From assembly GCA_900541715.1 (NCBI GenBank), contig UQLI01000001.1, forward strand, positions 1-64,000: 64,000 bases of DNA, given 5' to 3'. Made by a program: the position numbers and the translations under genes. The notes under the pieces are model-generated. The model saw only the letters and a program-made list of their open reading frames with translations, did not search any database and was not told the DNA's origin. How positions within the stretch are numbered: the first letter of the stretch is position 1; every line of letters begins with the position of its first letter. Of the stretch, positions 25,655 to 33,604 are shown piece by piece. The stretch comes from an uncultured Collinsella sp. (GTDB lineage: Bacteria > Actinomycetota > Coriobacteriia > Coriobacteriales > Coriobacteriaceae).

Positions 25655-25671
25655 CACCCCATGGGGGTATC
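25655..25671. promoter_or_regulatory. CsoR-type (copper) operator
   Basis: Read on the minus strand ATACCCCCATGGGGTG matches the GC-tract palindrome bound by CsoR-family repressors (TACCCC...GGGGTA). It lies 28 bp before the CopZ-like start and just after a TAAGAT -10-like hexamer (25644-25649). CsoR relatives for other ligands use similar sites. Confidence 0.6.
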
Positions 25672-25698
25672 TAGATAGTGCTACTGAAAGGGGAACGC

Positions 25699-26082
25699 AT
25701 GAGTGACTTGCTCAACCCTGCGAATCTCATCGTGCTGACCGTCATTGCCGTCGGCATGTTTTTTGGACTGCGTCGCATTGCCGCTTCGACACACGGGAAG
25801 AGTTGCTGCAGCGATGGTGCGAGCGGCAAGAAGGCCAAAAAGGTTGTGGTGGCAGACACCGACGAGTCCCACTACCCCTATCGTGAGGAACTCCTTATCG
25901 GCGGCATGAGTTGCGACGGCTGCGCCCGGAATGTGACGAATGCCCTCAATGCGCTTGATGGCGTGTGGGCTACGGTAACGTACGCGGACCACACGGCACG
26001 CGTGCGCTCGAAGCGCCCGGTTGATCGCGACACACTCGAGACGGCAGTGAGGGGTGCGGGCTATTACGTTATGAAAATGTAG
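25699..26082 (+). CDS. Membrane-anchored heavy-metal-associated (CopZ-like) protein
   Basis: The 127-residue protein has an N-terminal TM helix (about 8-24), a CC pair at 36-37 in a basic linker, and a C-terminal HMA ferredoxin-like fold with the copper motif MSCDGC (C72, C75). It probably holds Cu(I) at the inner membrane face. ATG 25699 follows AAAGGGGAA; GTG 25678 is less likely. The CsoR-type operator suggests copper induction. No copper ATPase or csoR gene is in the window. Confidence 0.85.
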   Translation: MSDLLNPANLIVLTVIAVGMFFGLRRIAASTHGKSCCSDGASGKKAKKVVVADTDESHYPYREELLIGGMSCDGCARNVTNALNALDGVWATVTYADHTARVRSKRPVDRDTLETAVRGAGYYVMKM

Positions 26083-26350
26083 GCGTTGCCCTCTCCGGTG
26101 GGTACCAGCCTCCTGCCCATTGTGACTATCGGCATCCAAAAATTTGCGCAAAAATAACCTTTAGATGCGGCAAAAGTGGAGTTTGGTGACGGTTTGCGCG
26201 GAATTCGCTACCAATCGAGCATCTATGAACCCGTCCAAAAAATTACAGGTGTTTATACACTGATTATTGCTGTGCTCAGATTGCAATTAACCGTGGACAG
26301 AAATGAAGAATGCTAAAACTGGGCTTTAGGACAGGGGAGGCTATAACCTT

Positions 26351-28903
26351 ATGAGACGAGTGGGAACACTTGGCTTGGTGGCAGCGCTTGCCGCTATCTT
26401 GGTATCGCCGCTGCCGGCGCACGCCGAAGACGCATCGGGTGCCGTTACCTACAATGCGGGAAATGGGTATTCCTTTGAGAAGCTCTCGCATCCTACGGTA
26501 GGAACGTCGCAGCCGGATGGCATCGTCGACTACCAGGGTAACGGTGCCGTTGCCGTTCCGGGCGCCGATGGTAATACGGCCAACAACGAAGGCGATCGCG
26601 GCCAGAGCTACACTTGGGCGGCTGCGAGCTATGGTGACTGGCTTTATGTGGGCACCTGCTATGCGGCGATGGGCAACACGCTGACGCTCATGAACAGCAC
26701 GCTGGGCGATTCCTTTGATGTCGAAACCATGCGCCTGACGCTGGAGGCCATGTTTAACGGTACCTTCTTCTATGGACAGCAGAAGGAGGACGGCACGGCC
26801 GACAAGGACAGCGGCGGCATCTTGGTCAAGATCAATACCAAGACCGGTGAGACCAAGCTGCTACTCTCTGAATCGCTCAACGGCGTCGCTCCTTTGTTCC
26901 GCAATGCCGTGAGCTATAAGGGTAAGCTCTATTTCTGCGGCAGCGTCAGGACCAATGACGGCAAAGGCGGCCTGCCTGCTGTATACGAGATCGATCCTAA
27001 GACGGATGAGTACAAAGTTGTCTATCAGGGCCTTTCGAGCATGCAGGATTACGGTGCTGCCTACAAGCAGGGCATTTCTACCGGTATCCGCGGCATGTGC
27101 GTCCATGATGGCCAGCTCGTCATCAGTAATGTGGGTAAAGACGCGAACGGTAATTTTGTGTCGACAATCCTGACGTCGTCTGACCCCTCGAAGGCCCAGG
27201 ACAGCTTCACCGAGATTGCCAACTCGGAGACGCTGTTTGGCTATCCGGCGATTCGCTATCAGGACAGCATCTACGGCGGCGCCATTTGGGATATGGTCTC
27301 GTACAATGGCCATCTCTATGCGACCATCTGCACCGGTACGCCCGAGAACGCTCCCGATGATAATTCCATGCAGTCGTTTGCCATGGTCCGTGGCGACAAG
27401 AATGCCGACGGCAGCTATTCGTGGACTCCCATTGTCGGCGATCAGAAGACGGACGGTGCAAAGTACTGCTTTGGCATCGATCCTGCCCGTACCCGTTCTG
27501 GCGCTGCCAACCTCATCGTCTACAACGACTACCTCTATATCGGTGAATACAACGACGAGGAGATTGCCCTCGAGCGCATCCTGTTCAACAAATCCAACAC
27601 CGAAGAGGGCGGCAAGAGCAGCATGGGTGGCGTTGACTGCTCGTTTGTGAATGCCAATCTTGAGCAGTCGGTTAACATCTATCGCATGGACAAGGACGAG
27701 AACATGGAGCTCGTCGTTGGCGATCGCACCGACATGTTCCCCGAGGGCGGTATTTCCGGCCTGACTTCGGGCTTTGGCCGAAACGAGAACCAGTACATTT
27801 GGCGCATGCAGAAGTTCGACGGCAAGCTGTATATCGGTACCTTTGATACCGCGAGCCTGCTTGAGCCGATCGGCCAGTTCTCCAATGGCGACATTATCGA
27901 TATGACGCCCGAGGAGTGGGACTCTCAGGTTCAGCGCCTTAGGGACCTGCTCGATCACCTGCTCGACAAGAAATCGCCTGACGACCCCATCGTTCCCGTG
28001 AACACGCTTGCGGACGATGATTCAAACGAGGCCGTCGAGGTCGATGATTCGAACGAAGCTGCTGAGGTTGATGATTCAAACAAGGCCGTCGATGTCGATG
28101 ACGAGAAGACCGAGGTTGCTAAGGGCTTTGGCGATCTGAGCGATGCGCTGGAGGATGCCGCGGGCGGTCTTTGCGATCAGGCCGCGACGATGTCCCAGGA
28201 CTTTGAGGACGACGCCGCTTATGTCCAGAAGATCGATGGCGAGATCGCGTACTTCAAGTCCTTTGCCGACCAGTATCAGGACATGCTCGATAGCTATGAG
28301 AGCCTTAAGCAGCAGTACGAGGATGCCTATGGCACCGAGCTGCCGAGCGATATTCAGGATGCGCTCGATAAGCTGCTGAGCGAGGAGAACCTCAAGAAGT
28401 TGCAGAGTGTCCTTACGTGCATGTGTTACCTGCGCGATGCCGAGCGCGGCTTTGATATGTATGTGACCGAGGACGGCGTGAACTTTACGACGCTGACGAC
28501 CAATGGCTTTAACGATCCGTATAACCATGGTCTGCGCACCTTTGCGGTGACCAACCAGGGTCTGTGCCTTGGTACCGCCAACCCGTTCTATGGTTGCCAG
28601 GTCTGGATCCAGCGCAAGGAGAATTCGGAGAATCCGGTTGATCCCGGTACTCCGGATCCGACGGAACCCACCGATCCTTCGCAGCCGGGTGGCGGCGATC
28701 AGCCTGGCGGCAGCCAGACGGGTGGCAACGACCAGTCGAGCAGCACCACGACCACCGTCACGACGACCGCTAAGAAGACTCCGAAGGACGGCTCGCTGCC
28801 TCGCGCTGGCGACTCGACCCTCACGCTGGTCTTGGGATTGCTGGTTGCAGCTGCCGCAGTGCTTGGCATTGCTCTCGTCTTGCGCAAGCGTTCTCGTCGC
28901 TAG
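26351..28903 (+). CDS. Large surface protein: propeller-like domain, helical insert, LPxxG-type anchor
   Basis: The 850-residue protein begins with a Sec signal (cleavage after PAHA, residue ~25). Repeated strands such as GDWLYVGTC, KGKLYFCGS, NGHLYATIC and DGKLYIGTF suggest a beta-propeller up to about residue 535. An acidic/helical insert (~550-700) includes three DDSNEA repeats, after which a last propeller-like strand returns (GLCLGTANPFYGCQVW). A Pro/Thr/Gly-rich stalk leads to SLPRAGD, a hydrophobic helix and RKRSRR, a sortase-type anchor with Ala in place of the usual Thr. The function is unknown; a cell-surface binding role is likely. The upstream 26083-26350 shows no clear promoter. 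Confidence 0.85.
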   Translation: MRRVGTLGLVAALAAILVSPLPAHAEDASGAVTYNAGNGYSFEKLSHPTVGTSQPDGIVDYQGNGAVAVPGADGNTANNEGDRGQSYTWAAASYGDWLYVGTCYAAMGNTLTLMNSTLGDSFDVETMRLTLEAMFNGTFFYGQQKEDGTADKDSGGILVKINTKTGETKLLLSESLNGVAPLFRNAVSYKGKLYFCGSVRTNDGKGGLPAVYEIDPKTDEYKVVYQGLSSMQDYGAAYKQGISTGIRGMCVHDGQLVISNVGKDANGNFVSTILTSSDPSKAQDSFTEIANSETLFGYPAIRYQDSIYGGAIWDMVSYNGHLYATICTGTPENAPDDNSMQSFAMVRGDKNADGSYSWTPIVGDQKTDGAKYCFGIDPARTRSGAANLIVYNDYLYIGEYNDEEIALERILFNKSNTEEGGKSSMGGVDCSFVNANLEQSVNIYRMDKDENMELVVGDRTDMFPEGGISGLTSGFGRNENQYIWRMQKFDGKLYIGTFDTASLLEPIGQFSNGDIIDMTPEEWDSQVQRLRDLLDHLLDKKSPDDPIVPVNTLADDDSNEAVEVDDSNEAAEVDDSNKAVDVDDEKTEVAKGFGDLSDALEDAAGGLCDQAATMSQDFEDDAAYVQKIDGEIAYFKSFADQYQDMLDSYESLKQQYEDAYGTELPSDIQDALDKLLSEENLKKLQSVLTCMCYLRDAERGFDMYVTEDGVNFTTLTTNGFNDPYNHGLRTFAVTNQGLCLGTANPFYGCQVWIQRKENSENPVDPGTPDPTEPTDPSQPGGGDQPGGSQTGGNDQSSSTTTTVTTTAKKTPKDGSLPRAGDSTLTLVLGLLVAAAAVLGIALVLRKRSRR
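28016..28096 (+). repeat. Three in-frame 27-bp repeats in the surface protein
   Basis: Units starting GATGATTC at 28016, 28043 and 28070 encode DDSNEAVEV, DDSNEAAEV and DDSNKAVDV. Silent differences among them show they are not very recent duplications. Confidence 0.85.
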
Positions 28904-29325
28904 GCTCGTCCGCGTAGCTCAATGTCCTGGATATCGTCGAAGTTGATGGCGATATCCCTGAGTTTGAGCAGCTTGAATGCGGGTAACGCTTCGTCGAGAA
29001 TGCCCGTGCGGCTACGATAGCCGTACGTATCGTAATAGGTGACGCGCACCAAGTCGCCGCGTTTGAGGCCCTCGAGCTTTTGCGAAAGCTCGAGGGCTTT
29101 TTCTTCCGTGAGCTCACGTTTTTGCTCGACGGTGATTTCCTGCTTGCGCACGAGTTCGTAGTATCCCGTGAGGGCGGCAAAGGGCATAAACTGTGCGGCG
29201 CGGTTGGCGCGCACGGCACCGTTGGCAGTGAGGTTGGGGTCGGCTGCGCGGCGTCTGCCCTCGGGGTCCGCCAGGCGCTCGAAGGCGGTCGGCGGGCGCA
29301 TGGGCTGTTGTTTGGGTTTAGGCAC
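28900..29325 (-). CDS. YolD-like protein
   Basis: The 141-residue protein matches the YolD-like family: RAAQFMPFAALTGYYELVR near the middle, then GDLVRVTYYD and a C-terminal INFDDIQDIEL. YolD-like proteins are encoded with Y-family polymerases of the UvrX/ImpB type and probably modulate them in SOS mutagenesis. The GTG start at 29325 follows TTGGAGG and overlaps the polymerase gene by 8 bp, so the two are coupled. Its stop codon overlaps that of the convergent surface-protein gene. Confidence 0.85.
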   Translation of the reverse strand: MPKPKQQPMRPPTAFERLADPEGRRRAADPNLTANGAVRANRAAQFMPFAALTGYYELVRKQEITVEQKRELTEEKALELSQKLEGLKRGDLVRVTYYDTYGYRSRTGILDEALPAFKLLKLRDIAINFDDIQDIELRGRA

Positions 29326-30823
29326 GGTGTCCTCCAACTTGATCGTTGCGCTCGCGCGCGGTGGCGCCGGCGGTAAAGCTTAATCCCTTGACGAGCGCGT
29401 TCTTGCCGTACTTGCCTTTCACGGCCAGGACGGCGCGCGCCAGGTCGCGCTCGCGCTCATCGGCCTCGATATCGCTGAACAGATCGATGGTGGCAAATTC
29501 CTCGGGCACAAGATTGCTAAAGCCCAGGTTGATGCGCTTGACCGGTCGTTTGGGATCGACAGTCTGCGCCCAGAGCTCATCGAAATAGCCCATGATCTTC
29601 TTAAACGAATTGGTACGCTCGGGCAGCTTGCGCGAGGCGTTGGAGTGCGCAAAGAGCGCGGCATAGCCACCACGCGGTTTGCCACCATGCTCTCCCACAA
29701 AGATGCCATCGATTGCCTGCGCTTCGCGCACCAGGCGGCGCCGTTCGTCATCGCGCTGGACGGGCTTGGGAGCACGGGGCGCGAGCTCGGGGCCGGCGGT
29801 TGCGGTGGGTTCGATGCTCGACGTACTCGAGCGCAGGTGTCCGCATCCGTCCACATATTGTGCAGTACCGCTGGCATCAAGCCTGCGTATGTCGGCGCGC
29901 TCGCTCGCGTAGCCCACAAAGAGCGAGATGCTGTCGCAGACCACGTGCTTATCGATCAAGTCCAACACGGCGTTGTCGACCATCTCGCGCAAGACGGTGT
30001 AGGCCTGCTCGTAGGCATAGCCCTTCGAGAGCACCTGTCCTGTGGTGGTCGAAGTTGCTTGCGGGCGATAGGCTTGGATATCGGCGATGGTTGTCGGCTC
30101 GCGTCCGAAGGCGTGGTCGATGAGATACTCGGCATTGACGCCGAGCTCGTCGTAAAGCAGGTTTTCGTCGAGCGCCGCGACGCCCATCAGATCGTAGACG
30201 CCGTATTTTTCGAGTCGTGCTGCCACGCCGGGGCCGATGCCCCAGATATCGGTGATGGGACGATGGGGCCAGATTTCCTTGCGAAAGGTCTCATCGTCGA
30301 GTATGCCGATGCGGCTGGGTACGTGCTTGGCGGTGATATCGAGTGCAACCTTGGCCTGGAATAGGTTGGGGCCGATGCCGACCGTCGCCGTGATGCCGGT
30401 GCGCGCCAGGACCTCGTCGCGCAACATGCAGGCGAAGCCTTCCGCATCGGTGTGATAGAGGTCCAGATAGGGTGTCACGTCGATAAAGCACTCGTCAATT
30501 GAGTAGACGTGCACGTCCTGGGGGCTGACGTATTCCAGATAGATGCCGTAGATTTGCGCCGACACCTCCATGTAGTGCTGCATGCGCGGCACTGCTTTGA
30601 TGCAGTCGATGCCGTCGGGAATCTCGAACAGACGGCAGCGGTTGTGAATACCTAAGTCCTTCATGGCCTGCGTGATAGCGAGGCAGATGGTCGTGCGTCC
30701 GCGCGATTCGTCGGCAACGACCAGGTTGGTGGTGAGCGGATCGAGCCCACGGTCGACGCACTCGACGCTGGCATAAAACGTCTTGAGGTCGATGCAGATA
30801 TAGGTGTGCTGCTCGTGCGCCAT
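29318..30823 (-). CDS. Y-family DNA polymerase (DinB/UmuC/UvrX type)
   Basis: The 501-residue protein is a translesion polymerase. The palm begins with YICIDLKTFYASVEC (metal-binding Asp) and contains YSIDECFIDV (the catalytic Asp-Glu pair); a helix-hairpin-helix segment WGIGPGVAARL follows, then the little-finger domain. Length and the YolD partner point to the UvrX-type branch rather than classic DinB (~350 residues). ATG 30823 follows GGAAGG; a GTG 21 bp upstream is possible. Two LexA-type boxes immediately upstream indicate SOS induction. Confidence 0.92.
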   Translation of the reverse strand: MAHEQHTYICIDLKTFYASVECVDRGLDPLTTNLVVADESRGRTTICLAITQAMKDLGIHNRCRLFEIPDGIDCIKAVPRMQHYMEVSAQIYGIYLEYVSPQDVHVYSIDECFIDVTPYLDLYHTDAEGFACMLRDEVLARTGITATVGIGPNLFQAKVALDITAKHVPSRIGILDDETFRKEIWPHRPITDIWGIGPGVAARLEKYGVYDLMGVAALDENLLYDELGVNAEYLIDHAFGREPTTIADIQAYRPQATSTTTGQVLSKGYAYEQAYTVLREMVDNAVLDLIDKHVVCDSISLFVGYASERADIRRLDASGTAQYVDGCGHLRSSTSSIEPTATAGPELAPRAPKPVQRDDERRRLVREAQAIDGIFVGEHGGKPRGGYAALFAHSNASRKLPERTNSFKKIMGYFDELWAQTVDPKRPVKRINLGFSNLVPEEFATIDLFSDIEADERERDLARAVLAVKGKYGKNALVKGLSFTAGATARERNDQVGGHRA

Positions 30824-30837
30824 CCGTGCCCTTCCAT

Positions 30838-30868
30838 CAAACACATGTTCTTATCGAATACCTGTTCG
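30838..30868. promoter_or_regulatory. Two LexA/DinR boxes upstream of the translesion polymerase
   Basis: CGAATACCTGTTCG (30855-30868) and CAAACACATGTTCT (30838-30851, AGAACATGTGTTTG on the coding strand) both fit the Gram-positive SOS consensus CGAAC-N4-GTTCG with one or a few differences. They lie 15-45 bp before the start codon. Confidence 0.75.
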
Positions 30869-31047
30869 ATAATACCCGCTTGCACGGACACCGTCAAAAT
30901 CTGTCCCTTTTTGGCAAGTATGGTCGTGCGGCTTCATCGGGGTTTTAACGCAGCCCTAAAGAGCGCGAAACAGCTCGGAAAAGCTCGCTTCGTAGCATGA
31001 GCCTAACGATCGATACCACCATAAAGCACGGAAGGGTTGTGGGGATA

Positions 31048-31569
31048 ATGGTCAACTATGGGTTTGGTATGCCGACGCGCTTGGTTGCGGATGGGGATGT
31101 GGCTCGCTGGTGCGGGCGATTGGTTGCCCACTATGGCGGCACCAAGGCACTGGTCGTGCTGGGCGGTGACAAGCATACGCGCGATGAGCTTGTCTCGGCG
31201 GCACTCGGCTCGGTTGATCGAGCTCTGCTCGAGCGCGTGCTTTTCCGCTGCGGCTCGGTTGGCGATGGGGGAGACGAGCTGATCGACGAAGCCGTGGCCC
31301 TGGCGACCGACGAAGGCGTGGACTTTGTCCTGGCGATTGGCGATGCCGATACTGCCGGCTTTGCGCGCGAGCTCGCGCGTCGCATGGCGGCGCTCGATGC
31401 CGGCGAAGACGGCTTTGTGCCTTATGGATGCATTGTCTCGGAGGGCAAGGTGCCTGCTGTCGTGGGCACCGGCGAGGTTCCCGTTTTTGCCATTATCGCG
31501 CCCGAACTGCTGGAGGGCATCGGGTCTCCTTTGCGTGAGTTGCTCGGTAGCGTCTGCGCTGCGGCCTAA
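31048..31569 (+). CDS. Truncated iron-alcohol-dehydrogenase-like protein
   Basis: The 173-residue product resembles only the N-terminal nucleotide-binding half of Fe-dependent alcohol dehydrogenases: MVNYGFGMPTRLV, YGGTKALVVLGG, then VDFVLAIGDADTAGFA where the family has a GGGS phosphate loop. That loop is degenerate and the metal-binding half is missing, so dehydrogenase activity is unlikely. It may be a decayed gene or a repurposed domain. I chose ATG 31048 by alignment with family N-termini; ATG 30997 is the longer alternative. Confidence 0.6.
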   Translation: MVNYGFGMPTRLVADGDVARWCGRLVAHYGGTKALVVLGGDKHTRDELVSAALGSVDRALLERVLFRCGSVGDGGDELIDEAVALATDEGVDFVLAIGDADTAGFARELARRMAALDAGEDGFVPYGCIVSEGKVPAVVGTGEVPVFAIIAPELLEGIGSPLRELLGSVCAAA

Positions 31570-31580
31570 TATCTGCCAGG

Positions 31581-31645
31581 AAGGGACAGGTTAATTTTGG
31601 TAGGTAAAGCGTTTGACCTGCCAAAATTAACCTGTCCCTTTTTGG
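31581..31645 (+). repeat. GGGACAGG-type inverted repeat, probably also a terminator
   Basis: Arms GGGACAGGTTAATTTTGG (31583-31600) and the matching complement (31621-31638) pair perfectly around a short centre with extra AGGT/ACCT pairing, then TTTTT. A similarly bounded element lies at 63638-63695, and a lone half-like CTGTCCCTTTTTGG lies at 30901. Confidence 0.8.
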
Positions 31646-31768
31646 TCGGTCGCCGTTTAGGGGCGGATTGGCAACGCTCGCTGATTACGGTCTTGACCTG
31701 CGCTAGAATAGGGTCATCTGATTATCCGGGCGCATGGAGGTATGCGCCCGTATGTTGAGGAGGACTTT

Positions 31769-33463
31769 ATGGCAACTGTTGCCGCACCTATCGACGCTAC
31801 GTCGACCGCCGCTTGGAAGGCGCTCGAGGCCCATCAGGAGAAGCTCGAGGCCGAGGGTATCGACCTTAAGGCATGGTTCGCTGCCGATGCGGAGCGCGTG
31901 AACAAGCTGAGCTTTGACGCCGGTGACCTGCACTTCGATCTGTCGAAGAACCTGGTGACCGATGAGACCGTCAAGCTGCTGTGCGATCTTGCCCGCGAGG
32001 TGAAGCTCGAGGAGCGCCGCGACGCCATGTTCTCCGGCGAGCACATCAACACCACCGAGGACCGCGCCGTCCTGCACACCGCGCTGCGCCGCCCGGCAAG
32101 CGAGAAGGGCCAGCTCATCGTCGACGGCCAGGACGTCGTCGCCGACGTGCACGAGGTCCTCGATCGCATGTATGCCTTCGCCGAGCGCGTGCGCTCCGGT
32201 GAGTGGAAGGGCGTTACCGGCAAGAAGATCGAGCACCTGGTGTCCATCGGCATCGGCGGCTCCGATCTGGGCCCGGTCATGGCCTACGAGGCTCTGCGTC
32301 CCTACGCCGACGCCGGTATCGACTGCCGCTACATCTCCAACATCGACCCCAACGATCAGGCAGAGAAGCTCAAGGGCCTGGACCCCGAGACCACGCTCGT
32401 GATCATCGTCTCCAAGACCTTCACCACGCTCGAGACCCTCACCAACGCCCGCGAGGTCAAGACCTGGATGCTCGAACAGCTCAAGGCTCAGGGTGCCATC
32501 GACGGCTCCGATGAGCAGAACGCCGAGGCCGTGGCAAAGCACTTCGTCGCCGTCTCCACCGCACTCGAGAAGGTCGAGGCCTTCGGCATCGACCCTGCCA
32601 ACGCCTTCGGTTTCTGGAACTGGGTTGGCGGCCGCTATTCCGTTGACTCCGCCGTGGGCCTGTCGCTGATCGTCGTGCTCGGCCCCGAGCGCTTCCAGCA
32701 GTTCCTCGAGGGCTTCCACGCCATCGACGAGTACTTCTGCAACACCCCGCTCGAGAACAACGCCGTCGCGCTGATGGGCCTGCTCAATGTCTGGTACGTC
32801 AACTTCTTCGGTTCCAAGAGCCACGCCGTACTGCCGTACTGCCAGTACCTGCACCGTTTCCCGGCCTACCTGCAGCAGCTCACCATGGAGTCCAACGGCA
32901 AGCACGTCCGCTGGGACGGCAGCGCTGTGACCTCCGATACCGGCGAGATCTTCTGGGGCGAGCCCGGCACCAACGGTCAGCATGCCTTCTACCAGCTGCT
33001 GCACCAGGGCACTGTGGTGGTTCCGGCCGATTTCATCGCCTTTGCCAATACCGCCAACCCTGCGACCGATAGCGGTCAGGACGTGCATGAGCTGTTCCTG
33101 GGCAACTTCCTGGCCCAGACCAAGGCGCTCGCCTTTGGTAAGACGGCCGACGAGGTTCGTGCCGAGGGCACGCCCGAGCAGATCGTCCCGGCCCGTTGCT
33201 TTGAGGGCAACCGCCCGACGACCTCGATCTTCGGCGACACGCTGACCCCGTTCGCACTCGGTGAGCTCATCGCCCTGTACGAGCACATCACGTTTGTCGA
33301 GGGCACGGTCTGGGGCATCGACTCCTACGACCAGTGGGGCGTCGAGCTGGGCAAGCAGCTTGCCAAGCAGATCACCCCTGCCTTCCACGACGATGCCGCC
33401 AAGGCCGAGCAGGACGCTTCGACCCAGGCGCTCATCGAGTTCTACCGCGCGCATCGCAAGTAG
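31769..33463 (+). CDS. pgi: Glucose-6-phosphate isomerase
   Basis: The 564-residue glycolytic enzyme interconverts glucose-6-phosphate and fructose-6-phosphate. Landmarks are SIGIGGSDLGP, the phosphate-loop VSKTFTTLET, FWNWVGGRYSVDSAVGLS, and the C-terminal SYDQWGVELGKQLA with the catalytic lysine region. ATG 31769 follows GAGGAGG. The last 10 codons and the terminator recur imperfectly at 36938-37030, indicating that the following island may have integrated in the 3' end of this gene while keeping it intact. Confidence 0.97.
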   Translation: MATVAAPIDATSTAAWKALEAHQEKLEAEGIDLKAWFAADAERVNKLSFDAGDLHFDLSKNLVTDETVKLLCDLAREVKLEERRDAMFSGEHINTTEDRAVLHTALRRPASEKGQLIVDGQDVVADVHEVLDRMYAFAERVRSGEWKGVTGKKIEHLVSIGIGGSDLGPVMAYEALRPYADAGIDCRYISNIDPNDQAEKLKGLDPETTLVIIVSKTFTTLETLTNAREVKTWMLEQLKAQGAIDGSDEQNAEAVAKHFVAVSTALEKVEAFGIDPANAFGFWNWVGGRYSVDSAVGLSLIVVLGPERFQQFLEGFHAIDEYFCNTPLENNAVALMGLLNVWYVNFFGSKSHAVLPYCQYLHRFPAYLQQLTMESNGKHVRWDGSAVTSDTGEIFWGEPGTNGQHAFYQLLHQGTVVVPADFIAFANTANPATDSGQDVHELFLGNFLAQTKALAFGKTADEVRAEGTPEQIVPARCFEGNRPTTSIFGDTLTPFALGELIALYEHITFVEGTVWGIDSYDQWGVELGKQLAKQITPAFHDDAAKAEQDASTQALIEFYRAHRK

Positions 33464-33465
33464 TC
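33434..33465 (+). repeat. pgi 3'-end repeat, left copy (attL-like)
   Basis: These 32 bp (ATCGAGTTCTACCGCGC then GCATCGCAAGTAGTC) match 36938-36969 at 29 of 32 positions. They include the pgi stop codon. Homology stops abruptly upstream of this point in the right copy. Confidence 0.8.
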
Positions 33466-33495
33466 GCTGCTGTTAATGCATCGCGCCTTATAGTC

Positions 33496-33530
33496 AGGGG
33501 CCCGTATCCCATCGGATGCGGGCCCCTTTG
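33496..33530 (+). terminator. Terminator after pgi
   Basis: AGGGGCCCGTATCC pairs with GGATGCGGGCCCCTTT around a short loop, with one G-T pair. A closely related terminator follows the right pgi-end copy. Confidence 0.85.
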
Positions 33531-33604
33531 CTTTGCCGTGGCTCCGGGGCGCACGGCCTTTAAGGATCTTCGCCGGAGCGTCGCGTGCTGCGAGGGCCCT
33601 GTGT

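Noticed and set aside
31703..33454. 583-codon open frame on the minus strand across pgi
   Set aside because: It is the antisense shadow of a fully conserved pgi; the product is low-complexity, Leu/Val/Asp-rich and has no domain.
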